Of a DNA stretch of 64,000 nucleotides, positions 47,303 through 55,484 are shown one piece after another. Position 1 is the stretch's first letter. Every line of letters starts with the position of its first letter. Below the pieces are notes generated by a model, which was given only the letters and a program-made list of their open reading frames with translations, did not search any database and was not told where the DNA came from. The DNA comes from Bog-473 sp963753115. Lineage in GTDB: Bacteria > Actinomycetota > Acidimicrobiia > Acidimicrobiales > RAAP-2. The position numbers and the translations under genes were made by a program. The stretch is from assembly GCA_963753115.1 (NCBI GenBank), contig CAVWBB010000016.1:1-64000 (forward strand), given 5' to 3'.

Positions 47303-48466
47303 ATGGACATACAGGTGGAGCAGCTGGTCGAGACCGCCACGGCGCGTGCGGGATGTGACGACTTCGGTGAGGACACGTGGCAGGAAGGACTCGACGTCCT
47401 CGTCAATTCCTTGACCAAGGAATCGGCGCTCAACGAGCTGGGCGAGAGCGTGATGATCGACCAGATCGTCGGGCTCCTGGTCAATCGGCTCGAAGTGGAG
47501 CACTGGCATGGAGAGCACCCTGAAATCGCGGAGCAGGAGATCGTGGCTCCGCTGTTCGGGCTCGGGCTCCCTCGCACTGGTTCCACTGCGTTGAGCTTCC
47601 TGCTCGCCAATGACACCGCCCGGCGATCCTTGCGCACCTGGGAGGCCGGGAAGCCCTGCCCGCCGCCGGAGACGGCGACCGAGCACACGGACCCGAGGAT
47701 CGCGGAGACGCAGGTAGGTATCGACATCACGAACGAGATGTTCCCCGGATTCGTCGGCATGTTGCCGACTTCCGCCACCGGGCCACAGGAGTGCATCCTC
47801 TTGATGGCTCTCGACTTCAGATCGCAACTCTTCGAGGGCATGGCCAGGATCCCGGCGTACAGCTCGTGGCTGCTGCAGTGCGACATGGAACCGGCCTACC
47901 GCTATCACCGGCGAGTCTTGCAATTGTTGCAGTGGCGCTGCCCACCCGAGCGGTGGTGGCTCAAGACGCCGGCCCACATGCACTCGATCGGTGCGTTGGA
48001 CCGGATCTACCCCGATGCACGATTCGTCATGACACACCGTGATGTCGGCAAGGTGTTGCCTTCGGTCTGCGCCGTGTTCGAGGCACTTTCGAATGTGCTG
48101 ACCGATGATCCCGACCCCGTGGCCATTGGGACCCACAACGCGGAACTCTGGCGGTACTCGCTCCAGCGCCTGATCGACTTCCGCGACAACGGGAACGAGG
48201 ACCGATTCTTCGATGTGTCCTTCGCTGCGGTACAGAGTGATCCGATTGCTGCAGTGACCAAGCTGTACGGCGAACTCGGTGACGATCTGAGCGACGAAGC
48301 CCGGCGGCACATGCAGGACTGGTGGGCCGAGAGCTCCAAAGAGCGTTCAGGGCCGCATAGCTACAAGGCCGAGACCTTCGGCCTTCATCCGGCGCAGATC
48401 CGCGAACAGTTCGCGTTCTACTACGACAGATTCGACGTCACCTTGGAGGACGAGGGGTCTTCCTGA
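47303..48466 (+). CDS. sulfotransferase family protein
   Basis: A 387-residue PAPS-dependent sulfotransferase-like protein. The 5'-phosphosulfate loop is GLPRTGSTALSFLLANDT at about residue 90, and MTHRDVGKVLPSV is the 3'-phosphate-binding segment with Arg and Ser. WWLKTPAHMHSIGALDRIYP also fits the Sulfotransferase_3 family. Acceptor unknown, probably a lipid or small molecule. ATG 47303 follows a G-rich site. Long N-terminal extension (about 85 residues) is usual for this branch. Confidence 0.85.
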   Translation: MDIQVEQLVETATARAGCDDFGEDTWQEGLDVLVNSLTKESALNELGESVMIDQIVGLLVNRLEVEHWHGEHPEIAEQEIVAPLFGLGLPRTGSTALSFLLANDTARRSLRTWEAGKPCPPPETATEHTDPRIAETQVGIDITNEMFPGFVGMLPTSATGPQECILLMALDFRSQLFEGMARIPAYSSWLLQCDMEPAYRYHRRVLQLLQWRCPPERWWLKTPAHMHSIGALDRIYPDARFVMTHRDVGKVLPSVCAVFEALSNVLTDDPDPVAIGTHNAELWRYSLQRLIDFRDNGNEDRFFDVSFAAVQSDPIAAVTKLYGELGDDLSDEARRHMQDWWAESSKERSGPHSYKAETFGLHPAQIREQFAFYYDRFDVTLEDEGSS

Positions 48467-48527
48467 AGCGCGGCGGGGCAGGTGGGATACCCGGCCGGCG
48501 CCGCCAGCCACCTTAGAATCAGCTGGG

Positions 48528-49040
48528 ATGTCTGATCCTTCAGCCACCACGCAGGCCCAGGCCCCAGCGCCCTCTCCAGCCGTGAGTGGACCGGGCGGTG
48601 GCACGGTCCCGGACGAGGGCAGGACGCCGGCACGGAAGATCGTCCTTGGCATGCTCATCGTGCTGCTGGTCGTGGCGATCGCCTTGCTCATTGCGTTCTT
48701 CGCCGCCGCGCGGCATTGGTTCGCGCTGCACACGGGCATCCTGCACGGAGGCCCTGACCAGTACTACAACTTCTGGTCAGGTTTCGGTTCCGACCTCGGC
48801 GAGGCGACGCTGATCAGCGCAGTCGGCATCGGGGTCTACACCGGGGTCCGCAAGGTCAACTGCCACACCAAAGGCTGTTGGCGCATCGGGCATCACGTCT
48901 TGGAGGGCACGCCGTACATTCTGTGCCGGCATCATCACCCCGGGGTGCCGACGTCGGGTGCCTCGCATGAGCACATTCTGGAGCAGCACCGAAAGTACAA
49001 GGAAGCGAAGGAAGCCCGGGAAGCCAGAGGCCTCTCGTAG
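48528..49040 (+). CDS. single-TM protein with Cys/His-rich C-terminal module
   Basis: A 170-residue protein. Pro-rich N terminus, one TM helix (VLGMLIVLLVVAIALLIAFF) at about residues 40-60, an exterior or loop part, then a compact module VNCHTKGCWRIGHHVLEGTP followed by YILCRHHHPGVP with three Cys and several His that could bind zinc. A charged helix (EHILEQHRKYKEAKEAREAR) ends it. I recall similar modules in actinophage and actinobacterial hypothetical proteins, but no function is known. Confidence 0.6.
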   Translation: MSDPSATTQAQAPAPSPAVSGPGGGTVPDEGRTPARKIVLGMLIVLLVVAIALLIAFFAAARHWFALHTGILHGGPDQYYNFWSGFGSDLGEATLISAVGIGVYTGVRKVNCHTKGCWRIGHHVLEGTPYILCRHHHPGVPTSGASHEHILEQHRKYKEAKEAREARGLS

Positions 49041-49052
49041 GGCAGCTGACCT

Positions 49053-49895
49053 TCATTCCTCGCTCCTGCGAATGTCTGCGTCGATATCCTTTGTGTGCAG
49101 ATCGGCGCTGAGGAATGGCCCCGTCGTGGGCAGGCTGAGCCGCATCTCCGAGACCGTACAGATCTCCACCACGCCCCGTTCGAGGACGAAGTCGAAGGCA
49201 TGCCCGCCCCCGGTGCCCTCGTCGTTGAGGAAGTGCAGGTGATAGCCGGCGACGGAAATTCCTTGCTCGTAGTCCGGTGTCCGGAATCCGACCAGGACGC
49301 CCGCCGTCCCCGCAAATGTGCGCACCGCCTGGTCGTCGGTTGCCCTCGTGAGGGGTTGATAGGGAGCTTCCTGGCGCGCCGCTGTTCGGGTTGAGACGGT
49401 GCTGAAGTCCCCGGTCGCCCTGATGGCGTAGAAGAGGTTCTCGCTGGACAGCCGTGCGCCGATCAGCGAGAGGAGCTGCGCTCGAGTTGTCGGCGTCTCG
49501 ACGTCGAACGTGATGTCCGGCTGAAATGTCGTGACGGCGGCAAAAGGAGTCAGTTCGTCGAGCCCGGCGACGCGGGCTTCCCCGCTCGAGTAGAGGTGGA
49601 AGCAGACCCCGGCGTTGACGACCATCTCACCGTCGAGGTGGTTGAAGGTCCCGACACCGAAGTCACCGTGTTGGAGGAGCTCCGCGATCGTCACGCTTCC
49701 GTCGTAGATGCCGTCGAGGAGGGCTGACATCGTGGACGTTTGGTAAAGGACGTGCGCCCTGGCCGCATCGTGGTGGATACCGTGGTCGCCCTCCCGGTGC
49801 GCCAGCATCGTGGCGGCCCAACGGCGGAGACGCTCATGGGCTGGACTGGCGCTATGAGGAGATGGCGACGGCGCCTCTTTCTTCGAAGGCGTCAT
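49053..49895 (-). CDS. budA: alpha-acetolactate decarboxylase
   Basis: A 280-residue zinc enzyme converting acetolactate to acetoin. Family signatures are YQTSTMSALLDGIYDGSVTI, HGDFGVGTFNHLDGEMVV, FYAIRATGDFSTVSTRTA and the zinc-binding GYHLHFLNDEGTGGGHAFDF. An N-terminal 25-residue tail is not conserved. No acetolactate synthase or acetoin reductase is in the window, so its partner is elsewhere. It diverges from a peroxiredoxin-like gene. Confidence 0.93.
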   Translation of the reverse strand: MTPSKKEAPSPSPHSASPAHERLRRWAATMLAHREGDHGIHHDAARAHVLYQTSTMSALLDGIYDGSVTIAELLQHGDFGVGTFNHLDGEMVVNAGVCFHLYSSGEARVAGLDELTPFAAVTTFQPDITFDVETPTTRAQLLSLIGARLSSENLFYAIRATGDFSTVSTRTAARQEAPYQPLTRATDDQAVRTFAGTAGVLVGFRTPDYEQGISVAGYHLHFLNDEGTGGGHAFDFVLERGVVEICTVSEMRLSLPTTGPFLSADLHTKDIDADIRRSEE

Positions 49896-50275
49896 CGCTT
49901 CTTCGACGGCGTCATCGAGCAGAAACGGGATGCCGGGTCCGGGCGGCGCTCAAGAACCGACAGCGTATCTCCAGGTCCGTCTCCTTTCATGAGCTCAAGT
50001 CTGAGACGCCTCATGCTCCAGGGGACAAAGTCTGGCGCAGCACGACATCCAGGGTGTCGGCCAGCGGCTGCTCGGTCTTTGCTTCCACGACCCATTCCGG
50101 GCCCGTGGACTCGTGAAGATGCTTTGGGGAATGTCTCTCGGTGCCGGCGGAGAAGAGGGGTGACGTGGCTGCTGCAGAGGGTTAATTTGTCACGGAGCCC
50201 ACGCCTTGCTGGGCAGGCCAGGTTCGACTTCGCCGCACACAGAGGGCGAGTGAGACGACGAGAGAGGCGCCATCC
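49896..50275. other. divergent intergenic region, no gene seen
   Basis: About 380 bases between budA and the peroxiredoxin-like gene. GAAGAAGCGATGACGCC and CTTCTTCGACGGCGTCATCG patterns repeat near 49885-49920, including GGCGTCATCG twice, 33 bases apart (49888, 49909 region). No tRNA, riboswitch or coding frame with normal codon use was found. It should hold both promoters. Confidence 0.35.
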
Positions 50276-50878
50276 ATGCGATCCGACATCAGACCCGGCA
50301 GCACCTTTCCCGACTACGCCCTGCCCGATCACACGGACACCGTGCGCAAGCTCAGCGAGCTTCAGGGCGATGACCCGCTGGTCCTCACCCTGGCCCGAGG
50401 CAACTACTGCCCGAAGGAGCACCAACAGCATCTGGAGCTGGCGGCGAACTACCCGAAGGTGAACGTCGGCTACACCCAGATCGTCACGATCTCGACGGAC
50501 GACCACCACACGACGCAAGAATTTCGCGCTTCAGTCGGGGCTCAATGGACCTTTCTCTCGGATCCCGATCGGACGATTCAGCGGGACCTCGAGATCCAGG
50601 AGTACACCGACCCCGAGCACAACCCGATGATCCCCCACACGTTGGTGCTCAAGCCGGGACTGGTTGTGCACAGCATCTACAACGGCTACTGGTTCTGGGG
50701 GCGCCCGTCGTTCGACGACATCTGGCGTGATTTGCGCGAGGCGTCGAGCGAGATCCGCCCCGATTGGGATCTGAGCAAGCCTGGGCTGCGCGAGGCTTGG
50801 GATGCGGGCGACTACTCGGCGTTCCACGGATGGAACAGGCGCGCTGCCGAGGCGATGCCGACCTCCTACGAGTCATAA
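50276..50878 (+). CDS. AhpC/TSA-like peroxiredoxin-family protein
   Basis: A 200-residue thioredoxin-fold protein. SDIRPGSTFPDYALPDHTDT, LVLTLARGNYCPKEHQQHLE with the single peroxidatic-like Cys, and IVTISTDDHHTTQEF fit the redoxin family. Normal AhpC has PxxxTxxC; here the segment is RGNYCP, so activity may differ. No resolving Cys is evident. It starts 8 bases upstream of the nitronate monooxygenase start region's operon. Confidence 0.75.
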   Translation: MRSDIRPGSTFPDYALPDHTDTVRKLSELQGDDPLVLTLARGNYCPKEHQQHLELAANYPKVNVGYTQIVTISTDDHHTTQEFRASVGAQWTFLSDPDRTIQRDLEIQEYTDPEHNPMIPHTLVLKPGLVVHSIYNGYWFWGRPSFDDIWRDLREASSEIRPDWDLSKPGLREAWDAGDYSAFHGWNRRAAEAMPTSYES

Positions 50879-50885
50879 CCGTGTG

Positions 50886-51836
50886 ATGCGAACACCGGTC
50901 TGCGACCTGCTCGGGATCGAACAGCCCATTGTGCAGGCGCCGATGTCGGCCGTGCCCGAACTGGCGGCAGCGGTCTCGAATGCCGGTGGGCTCGGCATGC
51001 TGGCGCTGACCTGGTCCACACCGGCCGGCGACCCCGTCCGCCAGACGGCGGCACTCACCGACCGACCGTTCGGCGGCAATCTGATCATCGCCTCCGATCA
51101 GCACCGTCGCCTCGAAGAGGCTCTCGACGCCGGCCTTCGGATCGTGTCGCTGATGTGGGGGGATGCAGGTGACTATGTCGACCAGGTCCACGATGCCAAC
51201 GCGCTCCTTCTGCAGACGGTCGGCAGTGCCGAAGAGGCGCGGCGGGCCGTCGGCAGCGGTGCTGATGTCGTCGTGGCACAGGGCTGGGAGGCCGGAGGCC
51301 ACGTATGGAGCGGCGTTGCGACGCTTCCCTTGGTGCCCGCCGTCGTGGATGCGGTGGCCCCTGTGCCCGTGATCGCGGCCGGGGGGATCGGGGACGCTCG
51401 CGGCGTGGCCGCCGTGTTCCAGCTCGGAGCGCAGGCGGCGTGGCTGGGTACCCGATTCTTGCTGGCTGCGGAGATGCCGGTCCACGATGAGTATCGTCGT
51501 CGCCTGATTGGCGCAGCCGAGACCGACGCGCAGTGGTACCCCGATTTGTACGAGGTCGGATGGCCGGATGCGCCGCACCGCGCCCTTCGCAACTCGACGG
51601 CCGATGCGTGGGAGGTGGCTGGGCGACCACCATTGGAGAGTCGACCCGGGGTGGGCGAAGTCATCGCGCATTTCGGCTCCGGCGAAGCGATCGTCCGCTA
51701 CGAGCCGGGCGCTCCACTGGTGGGTACTACCGGCGCGATCGAAGCACTCTCGTTGTGGGCCGGACAGAGCGTTGCCCTTGCCCGGAAACCCCAATCGGCA
51801 GCTGAGATCGTGGCCGAGCTCGTCTCCCGCTTGTAG
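50886..51836 (+). CDS. nitronate monooxygenase (2-nitropropane dioxygenase-like)
   Basis: A 316-residue FMN-dependent TIM-barrel enzyme oxidising nitronates. Signatures: LLGIEQPIVQAPMSAVPELA, SNAGGLGMLAL, VVAQGWEAGGHVWSG with the catalytic His, and VIAAGGIGDARGVAAVFQLG (phosphate-binding loop of FMN). ATG 50886 follows the peroxiredoxin stop by 7 bases; GTG 50883 is an alternative. Natural role is often detoxification of propionate-3-nitronate. Confidence 0.88.
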   Translation: MRTPVCDLLGIEQPIVQAPMSAVPELAAAVSNAGGLGMLALTWSTPAGDPVRQTAALTDRPFGGNLIIASDQHRRLEEALDAGLRIVSLMWGDAGDYVDQVHDANALLLQTVGSAEEARRAVGSGADVVVAQGWEAGGHVWSGVATLPLVPAVVDAVAPVPVIAAGGIGDARGVAAVFQLGAQAAWLGTRFLLAAEMPVHDEYRRRLIGAAETDAQWYPDLYEVGWPDAPHRALRNSTADAWEVAGRPPLESRPGVGEVIAHFGSGEAIVRYEPGAPLVGTTGAIEALSLWAGQSVALARKPQSAAEIVAELVSRL

Positions 51837-51975
51837 GGCCGGGTGCCATTGACGCACCGGTCCTCCCCACGGTTGACTCGTGGCCGGGATGTTTGGGAAT
51901 CCTGATCGAAGGTGCAGTTCGGGAGTGTGAAGCCTCGCACAGCGCCTTCTCTCTACTGAAGACTTGGAGCCAAGG

Positions 51976-52401
51976 ATGAACTTTCAGGGTGTCGTCATGA
52001 ACGTGGCTGACCTCAATCGATCGATGGAGTTCTACCGTGAGGTGTTCGGGTTCACCTTGCTGTCACAGAAGGAGCAGTTGGCGGTCATGAGTGTTCCCGA
52101 CAGCGACCGAGCGCAGGTCGTGGTGCTCCGGACGCTCGGGAGCAGCCCGATCGGGGGGGCTCGCCACATCGGTCTGCGAGCATTCATTTTGGAAGTCGGT
52201 GCAACGGACCAACTGGACCGGATCGCAGACCAATTGGAGTCCCGGAGGCTGCTCGTCACTCGCCGTGATCACAAAGAGTGGACCGCGGTGGTCGGCCGCG
52301 ATCCGGACGAGGTTGCCATCGTCGTGTCCTGTGTCCCCGGTGGAGTCACGGAGGACAATTGGAAAGAACTCGACGACTTCCTGTACGGAATCGGCGAGTG
52401 A
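51976..52401 (+). CDS. VOC (glyoxalase/bleomycin resistance) family protein
   Basis: A 141-residue vicinal-oxygen-chelate protein. GVVMNVADLNRSMEFYREVF is the first beta-alpha-beta unit and RHIGLRAFILEVGATDQLDR the second, with the C-terminal PDEVAIVVSCVPGG. ATG 51976 has CCAAGG nearby; a TTG at 51964 is in frame. Substrate unknown. Confidence 0.8.
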   Translation: MNFQGVVMNVADLNRSMEFYREVFGFTLLSQKEQLAVMSVPDSDRAQVVVLRTLGSSPIGGARHIGLRAFILEVGATDQLDRIADQLESRRLLVTRRDHKEWTAVVGRDPDEVAIVVSCVPGGVTEDNWKELDDFLYGIGE

Positions 52402-52537
52402 GTTCACCACTGAACTGAGGTCACGTCGAAGAGGTCGATTGAGACTGCCCATCACGGTGGTCACGGGCGTTGGCGTCCTTCCAAGCCATCGACGTAGTCT
52501 CAGCACGAGTCGCCGTCGGCGTGACACTGGAGGTCGT

Positions 52538-52965
52538 GTGCAGGAAGTCTCTCGTTCGGTGTTGCCGATTCCGGACCGGCCCCACGTCGGGCTCACGACC
52601 TACGACGCCAAGGATCCCGAGACCCGCTACCCGCCGATTGAACCACTGCGCCCGCCGCCCGGAAGGTTCGCATGGAGTTTGCCTACGACGGCGGGGGATT
52701 GGCGAAAGGTGGCAACGTCACCCTCTTCTACGACGGTCGAGCTGTCGGAGAGGGCCGGGTGCCGGTGACGCAAGCAATGGTTTTCTCCGCCGACGAGACC
52801 ACCGACATCGGCGACGACTTCGGGATGCCAGTCTCGACTGATTACGGTGCGAAGAGCAGGTGCAACGCGAGAATCGAACTCGTTCAGATCGACATCGGCG
52901 ACGACAACCACGATCACTTGATCGATCCCGAGGACATCATCCGGGTCGCCATGTCACGTCAGTAG
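52538..52965 (+). pseudogene. arylsulfatase remnant: N- and C-terminal ends joined, core deleted
   Basis: GTG 52538 with GGAGG upstream starts VLPIPDRPHVGLTTYDAKDP, the start of large actinobacterial arylsulfatases, and reads to PPIEPLRPPPG. The next residues should be GAPNVLVVLLDD, but after about 52663 the sequence jumps to the normal C-terminal end in another frame: MEFAYDGGGLAKGGNVTLFY, VFSADETTDIGDDFG and IDIGDDNHDHLIDPEDIIRV, stop 52965. The catalytic domain with the CxPTR motif, about 600 residues, is missing. It cannot be an enzyme. Confidence 0.75.
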
Positions 52966-53160
52966 GTCGGCTGCATCGCTGGCAACGGCGATTGGAGCAC
53001 TACTGAAGACAAGGGCGGTGCTTTGGGGGCCTGACAAGGGCATTCGCGTTTCCAGGCCCGAGAAAACACAGAAGACGCACAACTCCCGCTCACACAATTG
53101 GCACAAATTCCGTCAGGGTTGGTTGCTTCTGAGCCGACCTATTGATCATCGTTTGTGAAA

Positions 53161-53235
53161 CGAAAAAGGCAAACCTCCCGTGAGGGTGGGACGCAAAGCT
53201 ACGGGACTCGCTCGAGTTCGCCGGGCCGCCGAATC
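53161..53235 (+). ncRNA. cyclic di-GMP-I riboswitch (GEMM-I)
   Basis: Shows GGCAAACC at 53168, a CCTCCC-GTGA-GGGTGG hairpin with a GNRA tetraloop, GGGACGCAAAGC at 53188-53199, then a second stem capped by ACTC-GCTC-GAGT and closing CGCCGGGCCGCCGAA. These are the conserved GEMM-I elements in correct order and spacing. It senses c-di-GMP and should control the gene starting at 53300. No GGDEF or EAL gene is in the window. Confidence 0.85.
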
Positions 53236-53259
53236 AGCAATGAGCGCACTGCTCGTCGC

Positions 53260-53293
53260 CTTCGCGACCCGTCGTCTGCGGGTCGAAGGGGGA
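53260..53293 (+). promoter_or_regulatory. hairpin that overlaps the ribosome site after the riboswitch
   Basis: CTTC-gc-GACCCG (53260-53271) can pair with CGGGTCGAAG (53279-53288) leaving loop TCGTCTG. The 3' arm runs into GAAGGGGGAAAG, the likely Shine-Dalgarno for ATG 53300. It could be the expression platform of the c-di-GMP riboswitch, closing or freeing the ribosome site. Confidence 0.5.
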
Positions 53294-53299
53294 AAGACG

Positions 53300-55098
53300 A
53301 TGCAGCAATCCCGACGGAGTCGGGCGCTACCTCTCGTGTTGACGCGAGCGATTGCGTTCTTGGTGTTGGTTCCCCTCATTGCTCTTGGGGTGGCGGCGGC
53401 GTTCTCGTCGGGCACCGGCCCGGCGAGCGCATCGAGCGCGGTCCGATCGAAGGACTACAGCGGCGGCATCATGATGGCCGCCGATCCGAGCGGTGGCTAC
53501 TGGACGGTCACCACGGCCGGCGCGGTGACGCCGCGCGGTGGTGCTCCGGCACTGGGGTCGCCTGCACTGTCGAATCTGCACCTCGCCCAGCCCATCGTCG
53601 GGATGACCGCGACACCCGATGGCAACGGGTACTGGCTGGTCGCGTCCGACGGCGGCATCTTCAGCTACGGAGACGCCACCTTCTACGGCTCGACCGGTGC
53701 CATCCATCTGAACAAGCCGGTTGTCGGCATGGCGTCGACGACTGACGGCCACGGCTACTGGCTCGTCGCCTCCGACGGCGGCATCTTCAGCTACGGCAAC
53801 GCGCAGTTCTACGGCTCGACGGGATCGATCCGGCTCAACAAGCCGGTGGTCGGCATGGCGGCAACCACTGACGGCAACGGCTACTGGCTGGTGGCGTCCG
53901 ACGGCGGCATCTTCAGCTACGGCAACGCGCAGTTCTACGGCTCGACGGGGTCCATCCACCTGAATCTGCCCGTCGTCGGCATGGCCCCGACACCTGACGG
54001 GCAGGGGTATTACCTCGTCGGCTTCGACGGCGGTGTCTTCACCTACGGCGACGCCAACTTCTACGGCTCGACGGCGGGCTGGGGAGCCTACGTCTACGGC
54101 ATGATCGTCAACCCGGCGGCGGCGGGCTACACCGTCGTGACCGCGAACGGCCAGGCCAACGTGTTCGGGCCGGGGCTCAACCCGTACGCCCTGTGGACGG
54201 GCAGTCTCCAACAGGGGGCATATGACTCGTCGCCCACGCCGGCAGGCATGGCGGCTTTCGCCCAGCAGACGAGGACCTCGCCGACCGTCGCCAGTGCCTA
54301 CCTGAACGGCAGCAGCGGGTGGGCGACCATGGACGGCTCGGGCGGGAGCCTCAACTACCTGACCTCGGCCTACCGGGGGACCGGCTACACGCTCGCCCTC
54401 GGGGTCCCGATCATCCCGACCTCGGGCGGGGGGGCGGTGGGCACGCTGGCCCAGGGGGCTTCGGGAGCCTTCAACTCCTATTACGTCACCCTGGCGCAGA
54501 CGCTGGTGGCCGGCGGTGAAGCCAATGCCTACCTGCGCCTCGGGTGGGAGTTCGACGGCTCGTGGATGGCCTGGAACGCCACGCACGCCGAGCGCCGAGG
54601 CCAACTACGCCGCCTACTTCCGCCAGATCGTGACCGCCATGCGCTCGGTGGCGGGCGAGCAGTTCCGCTTCGTGTGGAACCCCGACGCCGGGGCCTTCAC
54701 CCAGTCGGGCTACTCGGTCGCCGCGGCCTATCCCGGCAATGCCTATGTGGACGTGATCGGGCTCGACGCCTACGACCAGTCCTGGGCAACTCCGCAGACC
54801 CCGGCCAACGCCTGGGCCTCGACCACCTTGCCCTCCCTGACGGCCGCGCAGCAGTTCGCGGCATCCAACGGCAAGCCGCTGGCCTTCAGCGAATGGGGCG
54901 TGGCCATCCGCAGCGACGGCCATGGCTCTGGGCGACGACCCGTACTACGTCAACCAGATGGTCGCCTGGATGCAGAACAGCGCCAACGACGTCACCTACG
55001 AGTCCTACTTCGACGCCGACAGCGGCGGGGTCAACTCCCTCATCACCGGGGGCTCGTTCCCCGCCAGCCTGGCTGCATTCTCAGCTGACCTGGGGTGA
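53300..55098 (+). CDS. secreted GGIFSYGDA-repeat protein with GH26-like glycosidase domain, two frameshifts
   Basis: ATG 53300 with GAAGGGGGAAAG starts a signal peptide (LTRAIAFLVLVPLIALGVAA). Residues about 90-265 are four 42-residue repeats with YWLVASDGGIFSYGDA and FYGSTG, likely a propeller. From about residue 300 a TIM-barrel glycosidase follows: LRLGWEFDGSWMAW holds the acid/base Glu, FRFVWNPDAG and VIGLDAYDQSW are typical, and LAFSEWGVA the nucleophile Glu, as in GH26 mannanase/glucanase proteins. Indels near 54590 and 54910 split it; the end is LAAFSADLG at 55098. It is preceded by the c-di-GMP riboswitch. Confidence 0.8.
53591..54094 (+). repeat. four tandem 126-bp coding repeats
   Basis: Units start at 53591, 53717, 53843 and 53969, each encoding PxVGMxxTxDGxGYWLVxSD and GGIFSYGDAxFYGSTG. 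Units 2 and 3 are nearly identical at DNA level; unit 4 has diverged (YYLVGFDGGVFTYGDA). Codons are in phase, so gain or loss of units keeps the frame. Confidence 0.9.
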
Positions 55099-55201
55099 GA
55101 AGCCGGTCCGCCGGCGCCTGCGGAGACCCTCGCGACGATCAGCGTGTGATGTGGAGCGTGTCGTCCTGAAGGACGCTGCGAGATCTCCAATAGCTCCCAA
55201 G

Positions 55202-55484
55202 GTGAGCGAAGTACTCCATTCCGCTCGTCCCGAACCGTGTCCCGACGACGTCGGGGAAATCGCGCATCGTCTGACCCAACCATCAGGTCACGTCGCTCCT
55301 TCTTTCTCTTCGAGGGTCCCTGGCGCGGGACCTTCCCGAAGGAGTCGTCTCTGCCGGCGGGGTCTGCTTCTTTCCCACGGGTCACGTATTGTTCCTCGAC
55401 GAAGCGAGCCGCGTGTTGGAGCTCAATGCCGCCTCGGCACTGCTCGAGCACATGGACGCGGTGGAAAGGGTTGCTCAACGGTGA
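55202..55484 (+). CDS. small PqqD-like protein, probably frameshifted
   Basis: The gap before the SnoaL gene shows a 93-residue reading if one shift near 55300 is allowed: GTG 55202 gives SEVLHSARPEPCPDDVGEIA, then RDLPEGVVSAGGVCFFPTGH and VLFLDEASRVLELNAASALL to TGA 55484. The LDEASRVLELN pattern is like PqqD-type peptide-binding proteins. The stop overlaps the next start as GTGA, the best evidence that it is real. Weak family call. Confidence 0.35.

Noticed and set aside
53180..53299. Longer N terminus of the repeat protein starting at GTG 53180
   Set aside because: That start lies inside the riboswitch; the ATG at 53300 has a ribosome site and opens a signal peptide.
53591..54094. Possible CRISPR array
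   Set aside because: Repeats are 126 bp apart, in one open frame and encode a regular protein motif; no spacers and no cas genes.
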